Source of the DNA: Nonomuraea endophytica
GTDB taxonomy: Bacteria > Actinomycetota > Actinomycetes > Streptosporangiales > Streptosporangiaceae
Direction of reading: 5' to 3'
Assembly: GCF_014203235.1 (NCBI RefSeq)
Contig: NZ_JACHIN010000020.1
Span: forward strand, 1-64,000
DNA: 64,000 nt
The notes beneath the pieces are model-generated. The model was not told the DNA's origin. It did not search any database and saw nothing but the letters and a program-made list of their open reading frames with translations. Shown piece by piece: positions 34,642-42,726 of the stretch; positions within the stretch are counted from its first letter, which is position 1, and each line of letters begins with the position of its first letter. The translations under genes and the position numbers were made by a program.

Positions 34642-34652
34642 GTGGAGTCCAC
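34642..34652. promoter_or_regulatory. Candidate ROK operator, GTGGAGTCCAC
   Basis: A perfect 11-bp palindrome about a central G, in an AT-rich segment between the divergent ROK gene and the secreted phospholipase-D-like gene. The flank ATTGTGGAGTCCAC matches the 33468 site on one side. Confidence 0.65.
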
Positions 34653-34722
34653 TATAAATGCGATTTCGGGGATCAGCGCCGGGAACGGCATCTTCGGCAC
34701 GTCATCCCGCGGGAGAGGTCAC

Positions 34723-36984
34723 ATGCTCAAGATTCTTGCCAGCTTAGTCATGCTGCTCGGCCTGGCCGTACCGGCTCAGGCGGCAGCCACCCCGCAGCTC
34801 GAGGCGTATTTCACCGCCCCGAGCCTCACCGGCGCCACCGACGCCTCGCTGGAGACCAAGCTCAACGAGCTGATCGACCAGGCGGCGCCGGGCTCCACCC
34901 TCCGGCTGGCCACGTTCGTGCTCGCACGGGCCGTCATCAAGGACAAGCTCGTCCAGGCCGCGCGGCGCGGCGTGGACGTCCGGGTGGTGGCGGAGAAGAC
35001 CGGGCACGACCCGCTTCTCGACCAGCTGGCCACCGAGCTCGGCCAGGGCCACGTGGTGTTGTGCGCGGACGCCTGCAACAGCACCGCCAAGGATGTCATG
35101 CACCACAAGTTCGCCGTCTTCAGCCGGTTGCTGGACGGCCGGACCGACGTGGTGGCGCAGAGCTCGCAGAACCTCGACGGCAAGTTCGGCGCCCATCAGA
35201 ACATGCTGGTCAGTACCGGCGACGCCGGGCTGGCGGCCGGATATCGCGCAGTCTTCGACAAGCTGTGGTCGCAGCAGATCCACACCTGGTCGGGCTCCTT
35301 CACCTCCGACAGCGGCAGGGTCACCGTCTGGATGACGCCGCGTGCCGACGACCCGCTGGCGGCGGCGATCAACGCGGTCGAGTGCCCGGGTTCGATCCGG
35401 CTGGCGCACTCCCAGTTCGCGCTCGATCGCGTCGCGGTCAGAACCGCGCTGGTCGATCGCAAGAAGCAGGGCTGCTCGATCCAGATCTTCGTGCCCGAGG
35501 GCAACCAGACGACGGACGTGGCCAAGGAGCTCGCCAAGGACGGCCTCGTCGTCCACACCTTCCGTCCCGGCGGCTGCCACGAGCCCGTCTCGACCTGCGA
35601 CGTGGACACCATCCACTCCAAGATCATGCTGACCGAGGACGCGCTGGGCAGGAAGCACGTCTACACCGGCTCGCACAACATCAACATGGGCTCGCTGACC
35701 ACGGCCGACGACTCCATCGTCAAGGTCGACGACGCCGCGACCTACACCGCCTACGACGCCAACATGGATCTGCTGTACGAGCAGGCGATCAAGCTCGTGC
35801 CCGCCGTCTACCCCAACGCCGCCCTGCAGATGGCCGCCAACGACCCGGCCGACGAGCGCACCCCCAGAGCCTCCGCAGAACGCAACGGCTACACCGCCCT
35901 CACCTGGGAGAGCGGCGCTCAGGTCGTCGCGAGAATCTTCCGGTACGGCCGGCCCGTCACCGCCCCGATCCGCGTCGACATGGGCGGCGCCGGCTGCGCC
36001 ACCGGCTGGAACCACATCCAGCCCTCGGCCGGAGTCGACGACGGCGGCAACGCCTACATCGCCTGGGCCGAGGACGGCGACTGCCGCGCCGAGCACAACA
36101 TCGCCGTCCGCAAGCTCTCCGTCACCGGCCAGCTCGGCGCCCCGATCTGGGTCAACCAGCCGGAATGGCGCGGTGACCAGACACGGCCCCGGATCGCGGT
36201 CACCGGCGCCGGAGCGTTCACCGTGGTCTGGGAGGACGGCCCCACCTCGACCGTCCGCGCCGCCGGATACTCCTCCTCCCTCACCCGGCTCTGGGGCCCG
36301 GTTGAAGTCGGCGCCGGCAACCGGCCCGACGTCGCCGTGGACGCCTCCGGCGTCGCCACTGTGGTCTGGCAACAGGCCCCTCACGTGTACGGCAAGCGCC
36401 TCGGGGTGACCGGGACGGTCGTGGCGGGCCGTACCCAGATCAACACCAACAACGCGGGCCAGCACCTCGCCCCCGCGGTCGCGACCGCCTCGTCCGGAAA
36501 CAGCGTGGTGGCCTGGAGCGACAACCTCGACGGCATCTGGCGGGTGCGCACACGTGGATTCACCCCGTCGCTGGCCGGCCGGTTCGCCGAGAGGCCGGTG
36601 AAGAACGGCCGCTACACCCTCGGCGACCAGGCTGACGGCAACCTGGAGTACCCGCCGCTCTGCCACCTGAACACCTGCGCCGTGCAGGGAACGCCGTCGA
36701 TCGCCGCGGACCCGTCCGGCGGCTTCGTCGTCGGCTGGACCGAGACCGACATCTGGAACCAGTCCCGCACGCACGAGGTCTACGCCAAGGGCTTCAACGC
36801 CGACGGCTCGGCGACCGGACGCTTCCCGGCCGAGCGCATGAACCCGAACACGGTCGGCAACCAGTTCGCCACCGCGGTCAGCGCCGGGCCGGGCGGCTTC
36901 ACCTACTTCTACACCGAGGACTTCAACGTCAACGGCTACGCGGACATCGTGGCCAGAACCGGCTTCACCAACACCGCTTTCTGA
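34723..36984 (+). CDS. Secreted phospholipase-D-like protein with C-terminal propeller-like region
   Basis: About 753 residues. The signal peptide ends at AQA-AAT near residue 22. Two PLD half-domains follow: the first HxK is in MHHKFAVFS, the second in IHSKIMLTED with GSHN after it. After about residue 390 the sequence is a repeated beta region (VDDGGNAYIAWAEDGD, VDASGVATVVWQQ, DPSGGFVVGWTE), probably a propeller. It may be a secreted phospholipase or nuclease. GAGAGG precedes the ATG. The upstream palindrome at 34642 could place it under ROK control as well. Confidence 0.82.
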   Translation: MLKILASLVMLLGLAVPAQAAATPQLEAYFTAPSLTGATDASLETKLNELIDQAAPGSTLRLATFVLARAVIKDKLVQAARRGVDVRVVAEKTGHDPLLDQLATELGQGHVVLCADACNSTAKDVMHHKFAVFSRLLDGRTDVVAQSSQNLDGKFGAHQNMLVSTGDAGLAAGYRAVFDKLWSQQIHTWSGSFTSDSGRVTVWMTPRADDPLAAAINAVECPGSIRLAHSQFALDRVAVRTALVDRKKQGCSIQIFVPEGNQTTDVAKELAKDGLVVHTFRPGGCHEPVSTCDVDTIHSKIMLTEDALGRKHVYTGSHNINMGSLTTADDSIVKVDDAATYTAYDANMDLLYEQAIKLVPAVYPNAALQMAANDPADERTPRASAERNGYTALTWESGAQVVARIFRYGRPVTAPIRVDMGGAGCATGWNHIQPSAGVDDGGNAYIAWAEDGDCRAEHNIAVRKLSVTGQLGAPIWVNQPEWRGDQTRPRIAVTGAGAFTVVWEDGPTSTVRAAGYSSSLTRLWGPVEVGAGNRPDVAVDASGVATVVWQQAPHVYGKRLGVTGTVVAGRTQINTNNAGQHLAPAVATASSGNSVVAWSDNLDGIWRVRTRGFTPSLAGRFAERPVKNGRYTLGDQADGNLEYPPLCHLNTCAVQGTPSIAADPSGGFVVGWTETDIWNQSRTHEVYAKGFNADGSATGRFPAERMNPNTVGNQFATAVSAGPGGFTYFYTEDFNVNGYADIVARTGFTNTAF

Positions 36985-37088
36985 CCACCACACCGGCCTG
37001 GGCAGATGGCCCGCGATGGTACGAAGGCCACCTTCCGATCCAGGACGATCATCTGCTGCGCCGAGTCGTCGACGACCCGATGCCGGGA

Positions 37089-38294
37089 TCAGCGATAGGT
37101 GGGATCGGGGAGTGTCTCGGTGGTGATCGGGTGCCGGCGCATCGCGCGCGCGATCCGGGCCAGCCACTGGACCTGCGCCGCGGCGTTCGCCTGGTCGTGC
37201 GCGGGTGCCGGGTCGACGAAGCTCCGGATCGCGGCGGGGTCGTCCACCGGTGGCCGGCCCGCGCGTCTGAGGGAGATGGCGAGCGCGAGCATCTGGGCGG
37301 CGACGTCGGCCTCCGGGTCGAGCTGCCCGGAGGGATGCCGGCGTACCCGCTGCTCGGTTCGGGCGGACATCCATGGGCTGAGCAGGACGTAACCATCGAG
37401 GATCTCGACGGTCAGCCGGATGCGCCGGAGCCGGGGTTCGACCGGGCGGGGGCACAGGGCGATCTGTGGCACCGCGTCGTACATGATCTGCCAGAGCGGT
37501 CTGAGGCGCCGGCAGTCGCGGCGGGCGAGGAGGCTGTCGAGCAGGCGGTCCAGGCCGACTCTCGGGCCCCAGGCGGGAACGGTGCCACCGACGAGCACCG
37601 CCAGGATCGCGACGACATACAGCAACAGAACGACCTGGTCGAGCAGGACGGTGGACGCGCCCACGCTCGCGGCGATCATCGCCGCGAGTTTGGCCGCGAT
37701 GTAGCCCAGCCCGACGAGCACTCCCACGGCGATCAGCCGGGTGCCGACGGCCAGGAGCGGGCGGGAGACGATCCGGGCATAGCGGATGGCGGCGATCGCG
37801 AGCTGCACCACCCACCAGCCGAGGCAGATCAGGTAGAGCACGGTGTGCGGGGCTTCGGAAGGGGTGGGGGTGGCGGTGTAGTACGCGATGCTGCGTACGT
37901 AGTCATCGGCGAGGTCGTACGGCGCCGGCGCCAGCGGGAACACGGCCGCGATGGCGGCGACGGAGGCCGCCGCGAGCGTCAGGTCGCGGCGAACCTGCCG
38001 GAGCGCGGGCTCGTCCTGCGCGGTGAGAAGGATGATCAGCGCGTGTCCCGCCGCGACCGCGACCAGCGTGAGGCAGTTCCCCAGCGCCCGGCTCAGGCCG
38101 AGGACGCCCAGGGCCAGGTCGAGTCGCGGGGCGATCGGCTGAACGGTCAGCGCCAGCGTGATCGCCGTCTGGGTGAGGCACATGAAGGCCAGGGGCCGGT
38201 TGCGCGGCCGGCGAACCAGATGCGCGATCTTGATCGCGGTCATGACCCAGCAGGCGAACGCCACGGCGAGCTGCGCCACCTGGATCGGCGTCAC
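37089..38294 (-). CDS. MAB_1171c-like membrane protein (DUF6545 type)
   Basis: A 401-residue protein with about seven membrane helices in residues 1-245. A soluble C-terminal domain (LDRLLDSLLARRDCRRLRPLW ... RIRLTVEILDGYVLLSPWM) is typical of the MAB_1171c family of putative transporters. GTG at 38294 overlaps the stop codon of the ImmA/IrrE-like gene (GTGA), so the pair is coupled. Such proteins often occur beside XRE and ImmA-type genes in actinobacteria; transport has not been established as far as I know. Bases 36985-37088, after the phospholipase gene, show nothing clear. Confidence 0.78.
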   Translation of the reverse strand: MTPIQVAQLAVAFACWVMTAIKIAHLVRRPRNRPLAFMCLTQTAITLALTVQPIAPRLDLALGVLGLSRALGNCLTLVAVAAGHALIILLTAQDEPALRQVRRDLTLAAASVAAIAAVFPLAPAPYDLADDYVRSIAYYTATPTPSEAPHTVLYLICLGWWVVQLAIAAIRYARIVSRPLLAVGTRLIAVGVLVGLGYIAAKLAAMIAASVGASTVLLDQVVLLLYVVAILAVLVGGTVPAWGPRVGLDRLLDSLLARRDCRRLRPLWQIMYDAVPQIALCPRPVEPRLRRIRLTVEILDGYVLLSPWMSARTEQRVRRHPSGQLDPEADVAAQMLALAISLRRAGRPPVDDPAAIRSFVDPAPAHDQANAAAQVQWLARIARAMRRHPITTETLPDPTYR

Positions 38295-38902
38295 GGCCGG
38301 GGTGCACTGCCTTCCAGCGTCTCGATCAGCCGGGCGAGCTGCTCGGGGGCCGCCGACCGGCTCTGCGACAACGATGACCAGGTCTGCGTGCGCCGCACCG
38401 TCACCGTGCCGAACAGCTCCGCCCGCAGTTCGGCCAGTTCCGCGTAGGTGGTGCGCTGCTGGACCTTCTGCACCGTCGAGTGGTCCATCTCCGGGCTCAG
38501 CATCGCCACGAGTTCGCGGGGGTCCGCGGCCGCCGTGTCGTCGTCGAACAGCATGTGGCCGAGCTCATGGGCGATGATCTGGTACTGGCGGACGGGGCCG
38601 ATGGAGCTGTCGAAGAAGACGTAGTCGGCGTGTTCGCCGGCGACCCAGAGGCCGTGCGGAGCGCGTACCGGGAGTTCTCGGGCGATGAGGTGAATCGAGC
38701 GGTCGCGGCGTTCCTCGACTCGGCCGCATAGCTCGGGGATCGTGAACGTTCCGGGTAACCCTAGGGAGTCGAGCAGCGCCTCCGACTGACGGCACAACTC
38801 GCCGACCTGCCGACGCCCTCGTACGCGAACATGAGCTCCGCTCGCCGCCACGGCATCAGTCTTGACCGAAGATCGCGACCGGTCAAGCCTGGCCGGTGTC
38901 AC
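38291..38902 (-). CDS. ImmA/IrrE-family metallo-endopeptidase
   Basis: About 203 residues with the zinc motif HELGH (IIAHELGHMLFDDD). Downstream ERAELF-type helices match the family. ImmA/IrrE proteases cleave XRE-type repressors to switch on genes after a stress signal. The upstream XRE gene overlaps its 5' end, so XRE is the likely substrate. The start is uncertain: GTG 38902 lies inside the XRE gene and has no clear ribosome-binding site; GTG 38851 is an alternative. Confidence 0.82.
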   Translation of the reverse strand: MTPARLDRSRSSVKTDAVAASGAHVRVRGRRQVGELCRQSEALLDSLGLPGTFTIPELCGRVEERRDRSIHLIARELPVRAPHGLWVAGEHADYVFFDSSIGPVRQYQIIAHELGHMLFDDDTAAADPRELVAMLSPEMDHSTVQKVQQRTTYAELAELRAELFGTVTVRRTQTWSSLSQSRSAAPEQLARLIETLEGSAPRP

Positions 38903-39341
38903 GCTTACGGGGCGGCTTGGGCGCGATCGATTCCTCCAACTGGCGCACCTGGTCGATCATGGCGGTGATCGCGTCGAGGGCGGCCGGAGACAGGTCGGCC
39001 TCCATGGCGCGCATGGCCAGGCGCTTGATCCCCGGATCGTTCAGGGCCTGGACCAGCCGCAGCCGCGCCTCGACCGCTTCGGCGTGCTCGTCGTCGACGT
39101 CCTCGTCGACGAAATAGCTGGGGCGCACCTCGAAGAAGCGCGCCAGCGCTTGGATCGTCTCCACCGACGGGTTGTCCCTGACGCCCTTGCGGAGGTAGCC
39201 GATGTAGCTGGCCGAGACGTCCGTCGCGGCCGCGACCTCGCTGTTGGTGTATTCCCTGTGCGCGTCTCGCGGCCGGACCGTCTCGAAGAGAAGGTTCAGC
39301 TTGTCGGCGAAGCTCTTACGGCCGTCTGCTGGCGACGCCAT
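38883..39341 (-). CDS. XRE-family regulator
   Basis: A 152-residue protein. A Cro/C1-type helix-turn-helix (TNSEVAAATDVSASYIGYLRKGVRD) is at residues 32-56 and a short helical C-terminal domain follows. It is first in a three-gene unit with the ImmA/IrrE protease and the membrane protein, the usual pairing of repressor and cleaving protease. The 39342-39528 intergenic region is AT-rich on the XRE side and contains TTGATCAA, a short perfect palindrome, near 39372. Confidence 0.85.
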   Translation of the reverse strand: MASPADGRKSFADKLNLLFETVRPRDAHREYTNSEVAAATDVSASYIGYLRKGVRDNPSVETIQALARFFEVRPSYFVDEDVDDEHAEAVEARLRLVQALNDPGIKRLAMRAMEADLSPAALDAITAMIDQVRQLEESIAPKPPRKRDTGQA

Positions 39342-39528
39342 CCACTCATCCCTGCTTGACTATCGTGAATCTTGATCAACCTGGCTGCACAATGGTTGAC
39401 CGTTCTGTGTTGACGTGGTTATGTCCCTTGTAGCGCTCGCACAACTATAGTGCAGCGCCGGACGCCGGCGGCAACTCAGCGACGCCACGCGTCCCACCCC
39501 CCCTGCAGCCGACCCAGGAGGTCGCTTC

Positions 39529-39939
39529 ATGGCACACCGATCGCGCATCCGCATGGTCCTGGCCGGGTTATCCCTCGCCGGCCTCGGTCTTCTCGCCCCC
39601 ATGGGCAGCGCCTCCGCCGCGGCCTCCCAGCTGGCACCGGACCAAGAGGTCCTGGGCTCACAGAAGGCCGCGGCCGCGGACATCAATTGCTGGACCACGA
39701 TCCTGCAGCCGGGCGGCAACGGCACCATGATCCACATGTACTACCGGAACTGCGGGGGCGCCTCCGCGGTCATCGCCCCCACCAGCTACGCCGTCGCCTT
39801 TGACGGCTCCTACACCCATGTCAACCGCTGCATGGAGGTTCCGCCGGGAAGTATCGGGTATTGGCGGGTCGCGCCGTCCCACTTCCCGCCCGTTGACACG
39901 ACCCGGTGGGGCTTCACCAACTGCATGTGGACCGGATAG
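39529..39939 (+). CDS. Small secreted protein with four cysteines
   Basis: 136 residues. The signal peptide ends near ASA-AAS at residue 31. The mature part is a short beta-rich domain with Cys in DINCWT, RNCGG, NRCMEV and TNCMW, so two disulfides are possible. GGAGG stands just before the ATG. I do not recognise the family; it could be a secreted inhibitor or lectin-like domain. Confidence 0.7.
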   Translation: MAHRSRIRMVLAGLSLAGLGLLAPMGSASAAASQLAPDQEVLGSQKAAAADINCWTTILQPGGNGTMIHMYYRNCGGASAVIAPTSYAVAFDGSYTHVNRCMEVPPGSIGYWRVAPSHFPPVDTTRWGFTNCMWTG

Positions 39940-39961
39940 CCGGCCGTCAACAGCATCAGAG

Positions 39962-39991
39962 GGACCCGTCCGGGATGCTCCGGACCGGTCC
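39962..39991 (+). terminator. Hairpin terminator after the small secreted protein
   Basis: GGACC-C-GTCCGG and CCGGAC-C-GGTCC pair with one internal mismatch around a GATGCT loop, 22 bases after the stop codon. Confidence 0.6.
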
Positions 39992-40049
39992 TTCGCCTGA
40001 TCCCGCATGGTCGGCTGGCGCCCGCTCGCCGACCTCGACCCGTCGGCCA

Positions 40050-41399
40050 CTAGGGCATGTTGTGGCGGCCGGGGGAGGGGAGGGCGTTGGTGGTGGCGAC
40101 GGTGTGGAACCAGTGGCCGGACGCCTTGACGGTTCTGCGCTTGGTCTGATGGTCCACGTGGACGAGGCCGTAGCGCAGGGACAGGCCGTCGTGGAATTCC
40201 CAGCCGTCGAGCAGGCCCCAGACGAACGCGCCGCGTAGGTCGATCCCGTCCTGGATCGCGCGATGGGCGGCGATCAGGTGGTCGCGGAGGTATCCGATCC
40301 GGTCGTGGTCGTGGACCTCGCCGCCGGTGAGGCGGTCGGCGCGGGCGGCGCCGATCTCCACGAGGTAGACGGGGATCTTCCCGTAGGTGTCGCGTAGGGC
40401 GATCAGCGCGGTGTGCAGGCCGTCGGGGTCGTTCTCGTTGAAGGTGTCGGTGGCCGACAGTGCGTGTTCTCCTGGTTTGGCGGCCTGTACGGCCCGGCTG
40501 CTGCCGTAGTAGTCGACTCCGATGAAGTCGATCGGCGCCGAGATCGTTTCCAGGTCGCCGTCGCGGATCGACGTGTGGGGCCAGGCTTCGCCGTACCAGT
40601 CGATGAGAACTTCGGGGTAGTGGCCCAGCAGTTGCGGGTCGAGGACGATCCCGTTGTAGAAGGCGTCCAGGCGGGCGGCGGCGGCGACGTCGCGCTCCTT
40701 GGGCGATTTCGGTGCGGTGGGGATCAGCAGGTGCCAGTTGCCGATCTGGCCCTGGGCGTCGCCTGCGCGGAGTGCCTGGACGGCCTGTCCCTGGCCGAGG
40801 AGCTGGTGGTGGATGGCGATCAGGCCTTGGGACACGTCGGCCAGCATCGGCGGGTAGTAGCCGAGGAAATAGGCGTACTGGGTGAAGGACACGATTTCGC
40901 ACATCGGCAGCCAGTGGGTGACACGGTCGCCCAGACGGTCATGGAGGACAGCGGCGTAGTCGGCGTACCAGTGCGCCATGTCCCGGTTGAGCCAGCCGCC
41001 GCGATCCTGGAGCGCTTGCGGGTGGTCCCAGGTGTACATGCCGCAGATGGGGGACATTCCGCCCGCGAGGGTCTCGTCGACCAGCCGGTCGTAGAAGTCC
41101 AGTCCGGCGTGGTTGATGGTGCCCGTGCCCTCGGGTAACACCCGAGCCCAGCTGACCCCGAAATTGTGGGAACCGAGCCCGCGTATGAGCCGCAGATCGT
41201 CGCGGTAGTGCCGGTAGAAGTCGGGCCCGTCCTCGACGGTCTCGCCCGTCGTCACGTTGCCCGGCGTACGTGACCAGGCATGCCAGATGGACGGGCCACC
41301 GCCGTCGGCGAGCGGCGCCCCCTCGTTCTGTACGCCGTTGGTGCCCACCCCCCAGAGAAAGCCCTGCGGAAAGGCGTGATTCGGGTCCAAGGTCATCAT
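40050..41399 (-). CDS. GH1-family glycosidase with unusual glycone-binding residues
   Basis: 449 residues, the normal length for GH1. The fold is clear from FLWGVGTNGVQNEG, the DRGGWLNRD segment and AFVWGLLDGWEF. Both catalytic glutamates are present: Glu168 (in PMCEI, usually NEP) and Glu348 (in LVEIG, usually TENG). The His of the usual YHWDLPQ is Thr123, the Asn of NEP is Cys167, the Asn of ENG is Ile349, and the Trp after the late Glu is Phe402. Substrate contacts are therefore rebuilt and an ordinary beta-glucosidase role should not be assumed. ATG 41399 and 41396 both follow GGAGGGAG. No signal peptide. Confidence 0.85.
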   Translation of the reverse strand: MMTLDPNHAFPQGFLWGVGTNGVQNEGAPLADGGGPSIWHAWSRTPGNVTTGETVEDGPDFYRHYRDDLRLIRGLGSHNFGVSWARVLPEGTGTINHAGLDFYDRLVDETLAGGMSPICGMYTWDHPQALQDRGGWLNRDMAHWYADYAAVLHDRLGDRVTHWLPMCEIVSFTQYAYFLGYYPPMLADVSQGLIAIHHQLLGQGQAVQALRAGDAQGQIGNWHLLIPTAPKSPKERDVAAAARLDAFYNGIVLDPQLLGHYPEVLIDWYGEAWPHTSIRDGDLETISAPIDFIGVDYYGSSRAVQAAKPGEHALSATDTFNENDPDGLHTALIALRDTYGKIPVYLVEIGAARADRLTGGEVHDHDRIGYLRDHLIAAHRAIQDGIDLRGAFVWGLLDGWEFHDGLSLRYGLVHVDHQTKRRTVKASGHWFHTVATTNALPSPGRHNMP

Positions 41400-41460
41400 C
41401 TCCCTCCGTGATGCCGCCGACGTTAGCCCTGGACCATCCCTCTCCGCCTATGGGCTTGTG

Positions 41461-41858
41461 TCTCATTTGGCAGGTCAGTGGGCATGCGGAAGGATCACGC
41501 CCATGGAGGCACTCGCCCGCCGGCTGGTCCCCGACGCGATGTGGGAGGCGGCCCGTCCGCTCATGCCGGGCCCGCGTCCCAGGCGGCAGGGCGGCGGCCG
41601 GGCCGCGGCCGACGCGCGCACGGTCATGGCCGCGGTCGTCTACGTGATCACCAGCGGCTGCGCCTGGCAGCACCTGCCGCCCGTGTTCGGCGTGACCGTG
41701 CCGACGGCGCACCGCTGGTACACCCGCTGGACCAGCGCGGACTTGTGGCAGGGCCTCTGTGAGGCCACCGCCGACAATCCCGGCCTCGCCGACTGGACCA
41801 GGACGATCCGTGACTGTGCGGCATCTCGCGTGTACGACTGAAAATTCGCCAAACGAGA
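41461..41858 (+). mobile_element. Internally deleted IS5-type element (about 400 bp)
   Basis: TCTCATTTGGC at 41461-41471 and GCCAAACGAGA at 41848-41858 are inverted copies (10 of 11) bracketing the start of an IS5-family transposase. A full IS of this group is roughly twice as long, so the middle and 3' part of the transposase are missing while both ends remain. No target duplication was confirmed. Confidence 0.6.
41503..41841 (+). pseudogene. N-terminal fragment of an IS5-family transposase
   Basis: 112 residues matching the N-terminal DUF4096 domain: LVPDAMWEAARPLMP, VMAAVVYVITSGCAWQHLPPVFGV and HRWYTRWTSADLW. The sequence runs to DWTRTIRDCAASRVYD and then stops; the DDE catalytic domain is absent. 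It cannot catalyse transposition alone. Confidence 0.8.
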
Positions 41859-41863
41859 GAGCG

Positions 41864-42277
41864 TCATCTGGGGCGTTGGACGCAGGGGGTGAAGTAGGTC
41901 CTTCTCTTGTCCGTCTTGAAGTCGCGCAACCTCATCTCCAGGTAGTAGCAGACGTTGTACTTGGTCGGGCTCGTCCGGACGCCGACCCAGCTGGCCGTGC
42001 CGGTCGTGGGGATGGCCTGGTAGTGGACGGGTGCGTACTCGCCGTTTCCGGATACCCAGAACTGCAGCCACGACTTGTTGCCCTTGTGGTTCTCGTAGCG
42101 GCCGTACCTGATGCCGGCGCTGTCGATGCTGAGGCAGAAGGAGGGCAGGTCGGCCGCGCAGCCCTTCTTGGCCATCAGGCGGGAGCCGGTGTCCGCGCCG
42201 GCCGCTGACGGCAGCGACAGGAGTCCGGCGGCGAGCGCCGCGGCGACGATCACGATCTTGTGCGGGGGATTCACCAT
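41864..42277 (-). CDS. Small secreted protein of unknown function
   Basis: 137 residues. The signal peptide has an Ala/Leu-rich core and likely cleavage at AGA-DTG near residue 29. The mature part is basic and aromatic, with four Cys (KKGCAAD, SFCLSI, NVCYYL, TPCVQ). It resembles small secreted inhibitor-like or lectin-like actinobacterial proteins without a clear family. ATG at 42277 is chosen for the signal peptide. It abuts the IS remnant, whose insertion may have affected its downstream region. Confidence 0.65.
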   Translation of the reverse strand: MVNPPHKIVIVAAALAAGLLSLPSAAGADTGSRLMAKKGCAADLPSFCLSIDSAGIRYGRYENHKGNKSWLQFWVSGNGEYAPVHYQAIPTTGTASWVGVRTSPTKYNVCYYLEMRLRDFKTDKRRTYFTPCVQRPR

Positions 42278-42321
42278 GACGGCCACGGTAGGGATGGCCC
42301 TTATAGATTCGCTTTTGGTCC

Positions 42322-42620
42322 TCAGCGGCGGTTGGCGATGCCGTCGAGGATCAGGGCGATTCCGGTGAGGAACTGCTCGCGATCGTCGTGCTCGCGCATC
42401 TGGTCGCTGATGGCGTGCATGAACGGGTAGTCGGCGGGGTCGAGTTCCTGCCACGCCGCCGACGCCGCCTCAAGGTACTTCTCGCGGTCCTCGTCGGACT
42501 CGGCGCCCGGGGCTTCGCCGCCGATGTGGGTCTGGCTGACGGCGCCGAGTATGTAGTGCACGAGCGTCGAAGCCGCGACGAACCAGATGCCCCGAGGCAC
42601 GCCCAGGGCGCGCACCGGCC
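42322..42620 (-). pseudogene. C-terminal fragment of a TetR-family regulator
   Basis: The frame encodes a TetR C-terminal domain (GIWFVAASTLVHYILGAV ... DYPFMHAISDQM ... FLTGIALILDGIANRR) but the helix-turn-helix is missing. Homology-like sequence ends around 42610-42620. Immediately beyond it the plus strand holds the tail of a different protein, so the 5' half has been deleted. Confidence 0.65.
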
Positions 42621-42717
42621 GGCCGCGTACGAGGAGGCCATGTTCACCCGCATGAGCCGGGCTGACGAAGAGACGGCCAAGCACCTCAGGGAGACGTTCG
42701 GCGACGTGATCGGATAA
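42607..42717 (+). pseudogene. C-terminal fragment resembling an FAD-dependent monooxygenase
   Basis: About 35 codons ending in TAA at 42715-42717. The reading RPAAYEEAMFTRMSRADEE followed by TAKHLRETFG resembles the last helix of TetX-like FAD monooxygenases, which end in AYEE-MF-R patterns. No start or N-terminal part is present. With the TetR fragment on the left this looks like a divergent regulator/enzyme pair joined by deletion of both 5' halves. Confidence 0.45.
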
Positions 42718-42726
42718 GACCGGCCG

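Noticed and set aside
34744..37815. 1023-codon open frame on the minus strand opposite the phospholipase-D-like gene
   Set aside because: No domain is recognisable; the plus-strand frame has a signal peptide and HxK motifs. High GC makes long antisense frames common.
39446..39451. TATAGT as a -10 box for the small secreted protein
   Set aside because: No -35-like sequence at suitable spacing; kept out as too weak.
42388..42717. 109-codon plus-strand frame as a complete gene
   Set aside because: Only the last 35 or so codons look protein-like; the rest is antisense to the TetR fragment.
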